From contig NZ_AP019783.1 in the NCBI RefSeq assembly GCF_019670005.1, positions 3,002,150-3,066,149 of the forward strand: a DNA stretch of 64,000 nt, given 5' to 3'. The stretch comes from Methylomagnum ishizawai (GTDB taxonomy: Bacteria > Pseudomonadota > Gammaproteobacteria > Methylococcales > Methylococcaceae). The position numbers and the translations under genes were made by a program. Below are positions 1 through 6,397 of this stretch, piece by piece (position 1 is the stretch's first letter; the number at the start of each line of letters is the position of its first letter). The notes under the pieces are model-generated. The model was not told the origin of the DNA and made no database searches. It saw only the letters and a program-made list of their open reading frames with translations.

Positions 1-312
1 GGTTTCGGGCCGCGCTTCGCTGTCCGGCTTCCATCCGCCGTCCAAGGCCATCCGCCAAAGGGTGGCGATGGTGACTTTCCCGCCCGGCTTGGCCGATTTC
101 CAGGCGTCCCGGAACGCGGCCTTATCGTAGCTGTCGCCCTCCTGGCTCCATTCGTCGGCGATGTCCCGGCCATCCTCCCCCAGGGCGTCCTTGATCGCGG
201 CCAGGATGCGGAACCATGAGCGATGGTCGCAGCTGGGGGAGACATAACGCAGGGCCGACCACACGTTATGCCGGGTCGGTGGGATTTCCTGTTTCTGCGG
301 CCCCGGCATCAT
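1..312 (-). CDS. Phage primase-type protein, N-terminal part (PriCT-2-like), cut by window edge
   Basis: This is an open frame of 104 codons that runs off the left end of the window, so only the N-terminal part is visible. The residues SCDHRSWFRILAAIKDALGE, a DEWSQEG segment, an AAFRDAWKSAK segment and a final TIATLWRMAL-DGGW resemble the primase C-terminal 2 (PriCT-2) domain found in phage and plasmid primase/helicase proteins. It would act in initiating replication of the element. The ATG overlaps the stop of the upstream DEAH helicase gene as ATGA, a sign of translational coupling, and both read leftward. The domain call rests on pattern memory, and the catalytic part lies outside the window. 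Confidence 0.6.
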   Translation of the reverse strand, partial: MMPGPQKQEIPPTRHNVWSALRYVSPSCDHRSWFRILAAIKDALGEDGRDIADEWSQEGDSYDKAAFRDAWKSAKPGGKVTIATLWRMALDGGWKPDSEARPET

Positions 313-1742
313 GCCCGCCCCGCTTGCTGTTGCGGATGCAATTCCCGCCAGCGCAGCCGCGCCCACGCTTCCTTATAGCCGCACGCCTTCCCGACTTGCT
401 CCAATTCCTCGAAGGTTTTACATGCCTTTTCGGCTTGCTCCCGCCAGCGCGTCAGCGCCTTGCGCCGTTCGGGTGTGAGTTCCAATAACTCGCCTTCCGC
501 CGCCCCATACAGGTCTTCCACCTGCAAGGCTTCCACCGCGGGGTTATCGACCTTGCGGAGTTCCCGGCCACAATGGGGGCATTCGGCCAAGCGCACCGCC
601 ACCAGGGCTTTGCAGCCAAAGCAGGGTTTCAGGTCGCTCCCGGCCCGTGCGGGCTTCTCCATGCCGTCCAGTGTCCATGTCACCGGCTCGGTGGGTAGCC
701 CGTGCTTAATCATGTTCCCGGCATGGTCCAAGATGATGGCCCGGTCCTTGCCGGGGCAAACCCGCAAGGCGCGGCCCGCCTGCTGCATCGCCAGGGAAAA
801 ACTCATCGTGGGGCGTAGCATGATCGCCGCCACCACGGAGGGAATGTCGGTGCCTTCCGATACCACATTGACCGACACCAGCACATGCAATGCCCCGGTG
901 CCCAGGTCGGCTATCATCCGCTTGCGGAGGCCGTCCGGCGTGGTACCCATCAACACCGCCGCCTGATAGCCCGCCGCCGAAAACTGCGCCGCCACATGGT
1001 CCGCGTGCTTGGCGTCCACGCAAAAGGCGATGGCCGGTGCCCTTGGACAGCGGGCGGTATAGTGGGCCACGGCATCCCCCGTGATGCCCAGGGCACCGAC
1101 CCGCGCCGCCAAATCCGCCGCGACATAATCCCCGCCCCGGCGCTTGACGCCTTCCAAGTCGGGCAAGCGTTCCGGGCTGTAGACCACGGGCGGGCACAGC
1201 CGCCCGCGCCGGATCAATTCGGACACGGACGGCCCCACGATGATCGAATCGAAAAATCCATCGGCGTCCTTGCCCAGTCCCTTACCGTCCAGACGACACG
1301 GGGTCGCGGATACCCCCAGCAATATCGCGCCCTCGTTGTGTTCCAACACCTTGCCCCAGGTGCTGTCGCGGGTGGCATGGTGGGCCTCGTCGATAATCAC
1401 CAGGGGGCGGCGGTAGCGGCCCGCCTTGTCCAGCTTGCAGCGGCGGGCCAGCGTTTGCACCATCGCCACCTGTACCGGGTGGTCGGTCGGGGCCGAATCC
1501 GGGGCCACCACCCCATGCGGCACATCCCAGCGTTCAAGGGCCGCGGATATTTGGCTCACCAATTCCTTGCGGTGGGCCAGCAACAACGCCCCCCCCTTCG
1601 CCGCCGCGCCCTTGGCGATGAAGGTAAACACCACGGTTTTCCCGCCGCCCGTGGGCAACACCAAGAGCGGTGCCCGCGCCCCGCTTTTCAAGGTGGCGCG
1701 GATATTCCCCACCGCCTGCTGTTGATAATCGAAGAGTTCCAT
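309..1742 (-). CDS. DEAD/DEAH-box superfamily 2 helicase, phage type
   Basis: This is a 477-residue SF2 helicase, probably for replication or recombination of the element. A Q-motif-like start (FDYQQQAV, about 4-11) precedes Walker A PTGGGKT at 30-36, motif II DEAH at 118-121, motif III SAT (in GVSATPCR) and motif VI QQAGRALR, so both RecA-like lobes are complete. The C-terminal region has a CxxC...CPHC arrangement that looks like a zinc ribbon, followed by a charged helical tail. This architecture is common for helicases encoded beside phage primases. The gene lies 9 nt after the preceding small gene and overlaps the primase-type gene by 4 nt, so it belongs to the leftward early operon. Strandedness and polarity cannot be read from the sequence. 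Confidence 0.9.
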   Translation of the reverse strand: MELFDYQQQAVGNIRATLKSGARAPLLVLPTGGGKTVVFTFIAKGAAAKGGALLLAHRKELVSQISAALERWDVPHGVVAPDSAPTDHPVQVAMVQTLARRCKLDKAGRYRRPLVIIDEAHHATRDSTWGKVLEHNEGAILLGVSATPCRLDGKGLGKDADGFFDSIIVGPSVSELIRRGRLCPPVVYSPERLPDLEGVKRRGGDYVAADLAARVGALGITGDAVAHYTARCPRAPAIAFCVDAKHADHVAAQFSAAGYQAAVLMGTTPDGLRKRMIADLGTGALHVLVSVNVVSEGTDIPSVVAAIMLRPTMSFSLAMQQAGRALRVCPGKDRAIILDHAGNMIKHGLPTEPVTWTLDGMEKPARAGSDLKPCFGCKALVAVRLAECPHCGRELRKVDNPAVEALQVEDLYGAAEGELLELTPERRKALTRWREQAEKACKTFEELEQVGKACGYKEAWARLRWRELHPQQQAGRA

Positions 1743-1751
1743 GGGCGGGAC

Positions 1752-2042
1752 TCAGGTATCGGCGGGTTTAGATACTGTCACGGCGATTTCCCCCGCTAAC
1801 CGGCTCGCCCCTGCAATCCAGCCCGGCGCTTGAACTTGGCACTTGTAGGCGCGGACATAGATTTCCGCTTCGGCCAGCAAAACGCGGAGTCGATCACGTT
1901 CCTTTTCCAGCCGCTCATTTTCTCCATGTAATCGCCGCAATTCGGCGGCAATCCGGTCATACCCAGATTCGAGCATTTCATCCGGGTCGAAATCGGAATC
2001 AATCCACTCGACTAACCGCAGGGCTTCGGGTTTCTCAGCCAT
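1752..2042 (-). CDS. Small coiled-coil phage protein, unknown function
   Basis: This encodes about 96 residues of unrecognised function. The start at 2042 was chosen over a longer frame beginning at 2069 because a good ribosome-binding site (GGGAGGA) lies just upstream of 2042, inside the end of the preceding gene, with 2 nt between stop and start. The middle is a charged heptad-like stretch (AAELRRLHGENERLEKERDR) typical of a short coiled coil, so oligomerisation is likely. The N-terminal part is acidic. It sits in the leftward phage operon between a Cys-rich small protein and the helicase, where accessory early proteins are common. No enzymatic motif is visible. Confidence 0.6.
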   Translation of the reverse strand: MAEKPEALRLVEWIDSDFDPDEMLESGYDRIAAELRRLHGENERLEKERDRLRVLLAEAEIYVRAYKCQVQAPGWIAGASRLAGEIAVTVSKPADT

Positions 2043-2044
2043 AC

Positions 2045-2347
2045 CTATTCCTCCCTTTCCACAAAACATTTAAATGGACAATGCCGCAGAATGTCCGGGT
2101 TGGGCCGTTCCCGCGAATAATAAGGCCAGCCCATATAATCCGACGCCATACATTGCTCATTGACCAAGCGGGCGCAATCGCCGCACCGCCGCCGCCCGTC
2201 CGTTTCATCCAAGAATGCCCGGCCTTCCGGGGGTAGGTCGTAATCGGATTCGGACCCGATTCGTACCACCTGGGGCCAGCGCCGCGCCTGCGGTTCCGCC
2301 CCGCCGCTGTCTTGATCCGACCGCGCCCGGTCCTTAACCCTGCCCAT
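2045..2347 (-). CDS. Small Cys-rich phage protein, possible zinc binder
   Basis: This encodes 100 residues. The C-terminal half carries CGDCARL, then a single Cys about 13 residues on (NEQCMAS), then CPFKC near the end. This spacing could bind one or two metal ions, probably zinc. The N-terminal 45 residues are charged and low in hydrophobics. It overlaps the upstream 77-residue gene by 14 nt and is followed after 2 nt by the coiled-coil gene, so all are in one leftward transcript. No family is recognised. A DNA- or protein-binding accessory role is only an inference from size and Cys pattern. Confidence 0.55.
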   Translation of the reverse strand: MGRVKDRARSDQDSGGAEPQARRWPQVVRIGSESDYDLPPEGRAFLDETDGRRRCGDCARLVNEQCMASDYMGWPYYSRERPNPDILRHCPFKCFVEREE

Positions 2348-2567
2348 GGCCGATAGCCCGCAAGGCCAAGAGCTTGGCGCGGGCGGCTTGCTCCACTTGC
2401 TCCCGATTCATACCTTTCCAATCGGCGCGATGCGGGATGCTTTCGATATACCCGGTTAATGCCTGTTCCGGAGTATGGGATGTATTTTTGATGCTACTGC
2501 CGATGGTATCGATATATTTGATTTCCGAATCGGTATTCCAAGCCACGAAGCCCTTTAGAACGCTCAT
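2334..2567 (-). CDS. Small hypothetical phage protein
   Basis: This encodes 77 residues with no recognised domain. The first 40 residues (MSVLKGFVAWNTDSEIKYID onward) look like a small mixed alpha/beta unit. The C-terminal part, NREQVEQAARAKLLALRAI, is probably an amphipathic helix. It is the first gene of the leftward operon after a tandem-hairpin terminator at 2584-2633, so its expression may require read-through or antitermination. Its 3' end overlaps the Cys-rich gene by 14 nt, which supports a coupled operon and a real gene. Confidence 0.5.
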   Translation of the reverse strand: MSVLKGFVAWNTDSEIKYIDTIGSSIKNTSHTPEQALTGYIESIPHRADWKGMNREQVEQAARAKLLALRAIGHGQG

Positions 2568-2583
2568 ACAATCACCTGGGTTG

Positions 2584-2633
2584 AAAAAAGAATTCCGGGA
2601 GTTGAACCCGGCTTCCGGGGGTATGAACCCCGG
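2584..2633 (-). terminator. Tandem tRNA-arm-like hairpins with U-run, leftward attenuator/terminator
   Basis: On the minus strand two near-identical hairpins lie side by side. The first has a 6-bp stem CCGGGG/CCCCGG (2628-2633 with 2615-2620) and 7-nt loop TTCATAC. The second has a 5-bp stem CCGGG/CCCGG (2607-2611 with 2595-2599) and 7-nt loop TTCAACT. AATTC and a run of six T follow. The second hairpin plus T-run has the form of an intrinsic terminator placed between the Cro-like gene and the rest of the leftward operon, like lambda tL1. The loops mimic a tRNA anticodon arm and T-arm, but no acceptor stem pairs, so it is not a tRNA gene. Confidence 0.6.
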
Positions 2634-2689
2634 CGCTCACCGGAGACTTTCGCTGGCACTTGCAACCGTTATTCATAAAAACGCCAGAT

Positions 2690-2932
2690 TCACGCGGCCT
2701 TAGTGCCGCGAAAATAAATCCATCGTTCCATTAAATCGGGCCGTAATTCCTCGACCCGCACCTTCCCCCCGGACTCTTGCTCAAGGGCAATACACAGATC
2801 GGCCCCAAGCCGCTGCACCCCACTGGGAGCCATAGCGCGGCGGAGGTAGCCAAGCGTTGTCCCGGCCCGCAATGCGTAGCTTTCCTGCTGTTCCTTGGGG
2901 AGGGAGTTGAGATAGAGACGTAGTGTTTCCAT
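2690..2932 (-). CDS. Cro/YdaS-like phage regulator
   Basis: This is an 80-residue helix-turn-helix protein. The pattern of a short N-terminal helix (LRLYLNSLPKEQQESYALRA), a turn (GTTLGYLRRAM), a recognition helix segment around GVQRLGADLCIALEQES and the closing VEELRPDLMERW matches the YdaS/Cro-type regulators of lambdoid-like prophages, which commonly end with an LRPD motif. It is divergent from the repressor gene at 3043, with three operator palindromes in between, so it is the candidate Cro-like lytic-side regulator and the first gene of the leftward transcript. Some YdaS proteins act as toxins or antitoxins; nothing here decides that. Confidence 0.75.
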   Translation of the reverse strand: METLRLYLNSLPKEQQESYALRAGTTLGYLRRAMAPSGVQRLGADLCIALEQESGGKVRVEELRPDLMERWIYFRGTKAA

Positions 2933-2942
2933 GGCGGAAGAC

Positions 2943-2998
2943 TTTACCTGTAGGTAAATGTTTGGTCAATACCTAAAGGTAATTTACCCTAGAGTAAA
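2943..2998. promoter_or_regulatory. Left operator cluster: three TTTACC-N4-GGTAAA palindromes
   Basis: Three 16-bp sites follow the same pattern: TTTACCTGTAGGTAAA at 2943-2958 (perfect arms), AATACCTAAAGGTAAT at 2968-2983 and TTTACCCTAGAGTAAA at 2983-2998. Centres are 25 and 15 bp apart. They fill the 110-bp gap between the divergent Cro-like gene (start 2932) and repressor gene (start 3043). The same palindrome occurs twice more at 3537-3587. Three graded sites between divergent regulators is the classic layout of a phage lysis-lysogeny operator; which protein binds is inferred. Confidence 0.85.
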
Positions 2999-3042
2999 CG
3001 TGGGCCATAGTTGCGGCATCACTCATAGCAGGAGCAAAAACC

Positions 3043-3393
3043 ATGACAGACCTTAAAATCATTCGCAGGGAGCGCTTGCGGCAACTCATCAATGAGATGT
3101 ATGGAGGACACCAAGCCAGTTTTGCCCATCGGATCGAACGCGCCCCCGACTACATTAGCCGGTGCCTCACTGGCAATAAGGGCATAGGTGAAGAGCTGGC
3201 GAGGTCGATAGAACGAGAGTTCCAACTGCCTGATTATTGGATGGATAGGGCCAAAAGCACCGTTGAGCCAAGCATGGACGAGCTACAGTGGTTGCACGGG
3301 GTTGAAAAATCAGTTAAAGAACGCATGATTCCAGAACACATCCGAGCCGCAATCAACACGCTTATTGATTCGGCCCCGCCCCGCGCCGCCTAG
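3043..3393 (+). CDS. Phage repressor-like HTH protein lacking a peptidase domain
   Basis: This encodes 116 residues. An N-terminal helix-turn-helix spans roughly 10-60, with GGHQASFAHRIERAPDYISR as helices 1-3 followed by a GNKGIGEELARSIEREFQLP segment, as in CI/Xre-family DNA-binding domains. The rest (about 75-116) is short, and there is no room for the S24 LexA/CI-type autocleavage domain. Induction by RecA-stimulated self-cleavage is therefore unlikely, and another induction route such as an antirepressor is implied. A clear AGGAG ribosome-binding site precedes the ATG. It is divergent from the Cro-like gene across three operators and is followed by a strong terminator at 3418-3445, so it forms a single-gene unit. 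Confidence 0.75.
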   Translation: MTDLKIIRRERLRQLINEMYGGHQASFAHRIERAPDYISRCLTGNKGIGEELARSIEREFQLPDYWMDRAKSTVEPSMDELQWLHGVEKSVKERMIPEHIRAAINTLIDSAPPRAA

Positions 3394-3417
3394 ATCATCC
3401 CCCGTCCCTCATCCCCC

Positions 3418-3445
3418 AAGCCCGCTTTTGAGCGGGCTTCTTTTT
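3418..3445 (+). terminator. Intrinsic terminator of the repressor gene
   Basis: A 9-bp stem AAGCCCGCT/AGCGGGCTT (3418-3426 with 3431-3439) has a 4-nt loop and is followed by C and five T. It lies 25 nt after the repressor stop codon. Confidence 0.9.
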
Positions 3446-3455
3446 GCTTCCTGTA

Positions 3456-3484
3456 AAAAAATCACGTTGGAAACGTGAATTTTT
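3456..3484. terminator. Second, bidirectional terminator-like hairpin
   Basis: The arms TCACGTT (3462-3468) and AACGTGA (3472-3478) have a 3-nt loop and are flanked by A-rich sequence on the left and AATTTTT on the right, so it could stop transcription on either strand. It backs up the repressor terminator and insulates the right operator at 3537. Confidence 0.6.
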
Positions 3485-3536
3485 CACAGCGTACCATCTT
3501 GTTTTTTCTGCAAAAAATGTGAGCAATCACCTTGAA

Positions 3537-3589
3537 TTTACCCGTGGGTAAATTATCGCTTGACTTCTATATTTACCTATAGGTAATCT
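3537..3589 (+). promoter_or_regulatory. Right operator pair and candidate rightward promoter
   Basis: There are two further copies of the phage palindrome: TTTACCCGTGGGTAAA at 3537-3552 and TTTACCTATAGGTAAT at 3572-3587. Between them, TTGACT at 3560-3565 is a good -35 element. About 18 bp on, TAATCT at 3584-3589 is a weak -10, so the second operator covers the spacer and the -10. A repressor bound here would block the rightward genes from 3671 onward. Promoter strength is inferred; the palindromes are direct sequence facts. Confidence 0.75.
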
Positions 3590-3670
3590 TTTGCCGCCGC
3601 GCCAATCTGCGCGGGAGTACCCCTCAACTGTCCGGGGCGGTCCGCCGCCCCGCTTTTTCAAGGTGCCAAC

Positions 3671-3886
3671 ATGCCCACCCAAAACGCCTGCATCGACTGC
3701 CTACACAGCATCCCCGCCATGGGGAGGCACAGCCTGGAATGGTTTTGCGCCCATCCCCAGGCCGAGCGAACCACCGTCCATGCCGCCTTGCTGCCTTGCT
3801 CAAGCTTCCGGGCCCGCGATTGCGGGGCGCAAGGAACGCACTTCAAAAGCAAGCTCATTGATCGCGTCCTTGATGCCGCCGAGTGA
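3671..3886 (+). CDS. Small Cys-rich phage protein
   Basis: This encodes 71 residues. A CIDC motif sits near the N-terminus, followed by single Cys residues in WFCAHP, LLPCSSF and ARDCGAQ, so a four-Cys metal site is plausible. No family is recognised. An AAGGTG ribosome-binding site lies 5 nt before the ATG, and it is the first gene after the right operator/promoter region. The stop is 9 nt before the endolysin start, so the two are probably co-transcribed. Confidence 0.55.
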   Translation: MPTQNACIDCLHSIPAMGRHSLEWFCAHPQAERTTVHAALLPCSSFRARDCGAQGTHFKSKLIDRVLDAAE

Positions 3887-3895
3887 GAGACACGC

Positions 3896-4513
3896 ATGAT
3901 TACCGTACCCAAGTTGCTAGCCTTCGCGTCGTCCCGCGCCCCGAACATCCCGGCCCAAGCCGCCGCCCTGGAAGCGGCCCGCCAGCAAAGCAGCATCGAC
4001 ACCCCCCGCCGCCTCGCCGCCTTCCTTGGGCAGATCGCCAAGGAAACCGACTGGCTCACGGCTTTAAGCGAAAACCTCAACTACCGCACGCCCGAACGCC
4101 TGGACGCGCTGTTCAAGAACGTGCGCAGCATCGACCACGCCGCCCGCCTTATCAAGGCCGGGCCGGAAGCCATCGCCAATTGCGTCTACGCCTACCGGGG
4201 CGGCAATGGCGACGAAGCCAGCGGCGACGGCTGGAAATATCGCGGGTCCGGGTATATCCATCTGACTTTCAAGAATAACTACCGCGCCTACGGTATCAAG
4301 ATAGGCATGGATTTGGTATCCCGCCCGGAACTGGCGCGGGAATACGAATCGGCGGCATTGATCGCGGTCAAGTATTGGGATGCCAATAACTGTTCCCAGT
4401 ATGCCGACCAGGGCGATATTGAAGAAATCACGGAGCGGGTGAACGGCCCGGCCCTATTGGGTTTGAAAGAGCGCCGCGCCGCCACGGCCCGCGCTTTGGA
4501 AATCTGGAATTAA
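3896..4513 (+). CDS. GH19-like (chitinase-fold) phage endolysin
   Basis: This is a 205-residue peptidoglycan hydrolase for host lysis. The segment LAAFLGQIAKETDWLTALSE followed by NLNY resembles the start of the catalytic region of phage GH19 (lysozyme-like fold) endolysins. E50 and E59 are the candidate catalytic acids, although most relatives have His-Glu rather than Lys-Glu at the first site. A central WKYRGSGYIHLTFKNNYRAY matches the family's G-RG-IQLT-NY signature. There is no signal peptide or membrane segment, so export would depend on a holin, for which the small membrane protein at 5298 is a candidate. GAGAG lies 7 nt upstream of the ATG. Confidence 0.8.
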   Translation: MITVPKLLAFASSRAPNIPAQAAALEAARQQSSIDTPRRLAAFLGQIAKETDWLTALSENLNYRTPERLDALFKNVRSIDHAARLIKAGPEAIANCVYAYRGGNGDEASGDGWKYRGSGYIHLTFKNNYRAYGIKIGMDLVSRPELAREYESAALIAVKYWDANNCSQYADQGDIEEITERVNGPALLGLKERRAATARALEIWN

Positions 4514-4530
4514 CCCTTAGAGAAACCCTT

Positions 4531-5301
4531 ATGCCAACCCCACAAAGTTTTGAAGATTTCCTTGATTCGGGCCACGCCCCCACGGATACCGCCCCAGTGA
4601 GCGCCCACGAGGTTTGGGTATGGCTCAACCGCGCTTGGAACGCCCTCAACCATTGCGGCCCCCGGCTTGGTGCGCTGCCCCGGCTGTCCGCCCTGGCCGA
4701 ATCCGCCTACCTCACGTTCTGGCCGTTGCTCGACTTCCGGGCACAGGCCCGAGCCGAACTCCACCAACTGCCCCCCAAGCGCCCCAGTACCCCGGACGAA
4801 GGCGCGGCCATGATCGCCGAATACATCGGCGAATACTGGCGGTTGGCCCGCCTGGATAACCCCAGCCCCGCCCGCCAGCGCGAATGTCTCGCCAAGATCG
4901 CCGCCTATGCCTACAAAACCTATGAGCGGGACCAACTGCTATATCCCTACGATCCCGTTCCGCCCCGCCCGGCACCGGAGATAATCCATATCTCCGAACC
5001 CGAACTAGCCCGCCTCACCGCGATTGAAGAAGCCGCCCATGCGTTCATATCCACGCTGGAAAAAGAAAGCGTAGACCCAGCCTTGGGCAATGAAATCAGA
5101 GCGGCGGTGTGGGCCATGGAATCGGCATTATCTCTCCCCCCGGAACCCGGCATATCCCTGGACGTATTGGCGAATATTCCCTATAGCGCCCGGATTTACA
5201 CTGCCCGCGAAGTCGCCGGGGAAATCCTAAATCCCCTCTCAGAATTATCGGGGTTAAAACGTGCGGTTTGCGCCGCGAATGGACAAAGGACATCGCCATG
5301 A
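4531..5301 (+). CDS. Hypothetical phage protein, 256 residues
   Basis: No family is recognised. The sequence is largely helical, rich in Ala, Pro and Glu, with no signal peptide and no membrane segment. A Pro-rich break (DPVPPRPAPE, about 146-155) separates an N-terminal helical part from a C-terminal part. It begins 17 nt after the endolysin and ends in an ATGA overlap with the small membrane protein gene at 5298. Codon usage and the coupling support a real gene. It occupies the lysis/accessory region of the element and could be anything from a lysis regulator to a moron protein. Confidence 0.6.
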   Translation: MPTPQSFEDFLDSGHAPTDTAPVSAHEVWVWLNRAWNALNHCGPRLGALPRLSALAESAYLTFWPLLDFRAQARAELHQLPPKRPSTPDEGAAMIAEYIGEYWRLARLDNPSPARQRECLAKIAAYAYKTYERDQLLYPYDPVPPRPAPEIIHISEPELARLTAIEEAAHAFISTLEKESVDPALGNEIRAAVWAMESALSLPPEPGISLDVLANIPYSARIYTAREVAGEILNPLSELSGLKRAVCAANGQRTSP

Positions 5302-5465
5302 ACCTACGCCAGCGCCACACCTTCATCCAACACATGAACGCCCGCCAAATCGCCATGCACAAGCGCGATACCGACAGGATTTGGCGATGGATGGAACGGA
5401 TAACCGATACCCTATTGATACTGGGCATTGCGGTTTTAATCGCCTACGCCGCCATCGGTGGTTAA
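5298..5465 (+). CDS. Small single-span membrane protein, candidate holin or spanin-like
   Basis: This encodes 55 residues. The start at 5298 is preferred because its ATG overlaps the upstream stop as ATGA and an AAAGGA motif lies 8 nt before it. The N-terminal 35 residues are strongly basic (RQRH, KRDTDR, RWMER), and one hydrophobic segment (LLILGIAVLIAYAAIG) ends the protein. That topology, small size and closeness to an endolysin are compatible with a type III-like holin or other lysis accessory protein. This is inference from shape only. Confidence 0.6.
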   Translation: MNLRQRHTFIQHMNARQIAMHKRDTDRIWRWMERITDTLLILGIAVLIAYAAIGG

Positions 5466-5467
5466 CC

Positions 5468-5605
5468 ATGGACAGGCAATTATTCCGGGATTTATGCCGC
5501 TGGAATAACTGGCTAGTCATGGTTTGCCAAGGCACCGACGCGCCCATATCGGTTTTAAGCTCGCTGTGGGCGAACACCGATGAATGGATGGGGGAATATC
5601 AATGA
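5468..5605 (+). CDS. Very small hypothetical phage protein (45 residues)
   Basis: This is a 45-residue frame starting 2 nt after the preceding stop and ending in an ATGA overlap with the next gene. It begins MDRQLFRDLCRWNN and contains several Trp residues. There is no domain, membrane segment or strong ribosome-binding site, so it is probably translated by re-initiation. It is supported mainly by its exact fit between two coupled genes. Confidence 0.45.
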   Translation: MDRQLFRDLCRWNNWLVMVCQGTDAPISVLSSLWANTDEWMGEYQ

Positions 5606-6003
5606 TTATTGTATTCGGCTGGACATGGCCCGCCTTGGTGGCGGGCCACAAAACCGTGACCCGGCGGGGCTGGAAACCCGAACATGCGGCGAAGTTCCAG
5701 AGCGGGCAAGTGATCGATGTGTACGACCGCTCCCCCCGCGCCAAGGGCGAAAAAATCGGGGAAATCGCTTTGACCGAAAAGCCGTACCTGGAAAACACAG
5801 GGTCCATGCCGGACTCGGACTATCAGCAAGAGGGATTGGAATGGCTCGACCGCCACCCGGACCTAATCCCGCCCGGTTGCCGGATCGATTTCAAGCGCTG
5901 GCGGGAAGCGAAGGAAGATTTATATGTGGTCCGCTTTGCCCTCAAAGAGGTTTATCCACATGCGTTGCAAAAGCTTCAAGATAAGATGAAGAGGAATATA
6001 TGA
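5602..6003 (+). CDS. ASCH/PUA-like domain phage protein
   Basis: This encodes 133 residues from the ATG at 5602, which overlaps the previous stop as ATGA. The N-terminus (IIVFGWTWPALVAGHKTVTR followed by RGW), the central FQSGQVIDVYDRSPRAKGEK and GEIALTEKPY fit the ASCH (PUA-like beta-barrel) fold, in which a WP-G-KT-R pattern starts the domain and a G-I-VYDRSPR strand follows. ASCH proteins bind RNA or modified nucleobases, and phage copies are common but mostly uncharacterised. The C-terminal third is helical and basic. It ends in another ATGA overlap with the next gene. Confidence 0.65.
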   Translation: MIIVFGWTWPALVAGHKTVTRRGWKPEHAAKFQSGQVIDVYDRSPRAKGEKIGEIALTEKPYLENTGSMPDSDYQQEGLEWLDRHPDLIPPGCRIDFKRWREAKEDLYVVRFALKEVYPHALQKLQDKMKRNI

Positions 6004-6332
6004 GCCAACAAGAAATCAATATAAGGTCAGCGCTGAACTATTCCGATTTGCGCCGTAAAAAGGACCGTTGCCTTGCTAAGCAATTGGCCGGTAATTCAAT
6101 CCTGTTGGACTGGCAACCCGGATCGATCAAGCCGCCAGCGGACGGCAATAGCCGTTTGGTAGTGCTGTGCGAGGATAACGACCTGGGATTCACAACCGCC
6201 CATCCAGTCATGGCCGAATATTCCTTCTTCAAAAACCGCGAAGAATGGACCATTTACCTGGATGGTTCGCATCACGAAGTAACCGACCAAGTGCGTTGGT
6301 GGATAGACTTGCCACCAATACCCGCCGATTGA
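6000..6332 (+). CDS. DUF551-like small phage protein
   Basis: This encodes 110 residues. The central DGNSRLVVLCEDNDL, the HPVMAEYSFFKNREEW strand region and the closing QVRWWIDLPPIP resemble the DUF551 pattern, in which an opening tryptophan-rich strand, a G-VLV strand and a final W-LP-P motif occur in phage proteins of unknown role. It is translationally coupled to the ASCH-like gene (ATGA) and has AGAGGAATAT upstream. A strong terminator at 6349 ends this operon. Confidence 0.55.
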   Translation: MSQQEINIRSALNYSDLRRKKDRCLAKQLAGNSILLDWQPGSIKPPADGNSRLVVLCEDNDLGFTTAHPVMAEYSFFKNREEWTIYLDGSHHEVTDQVRWWIDLPPIPAD

Positions 6333-6348
6333 GCCTCCCCTACCTCTA

Positions 6349-6373
6349 AGGGCGCGTGAGCGCCCTATTTTTT
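6349..6373 (+). terminator. Intrinsic terminator closing the phage right operon
   Basis: A 7-bp stem AGGGCGC/GCGCCCT (6349-6355 with 6360-6366) with a GTGA loop is followed by A and six T. It lies 17 nt after the DUF551-like gene and separates that operon from the excisionase/integrase unit. Confidence 0.9.
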
Positions 6374-6397
6374 ATCGGGAATCCAAGAGTAGGCGAC

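Noticed and set aside
2584..2660. Possible tRNA gene (anticodon-like CAT loop and T-arm)
   Set aside because: No acceptor stem can be formed and the D-arm does not pair properly, so the hairpins are treated as a terminator/regulatory element.
2374..2703. Plus-strand frame of 109 codons across the left phage operon
   Set aside because: It is antisense to the small leftward genes and crosses the terminator hairpins, and no ribosome-binding site is present.
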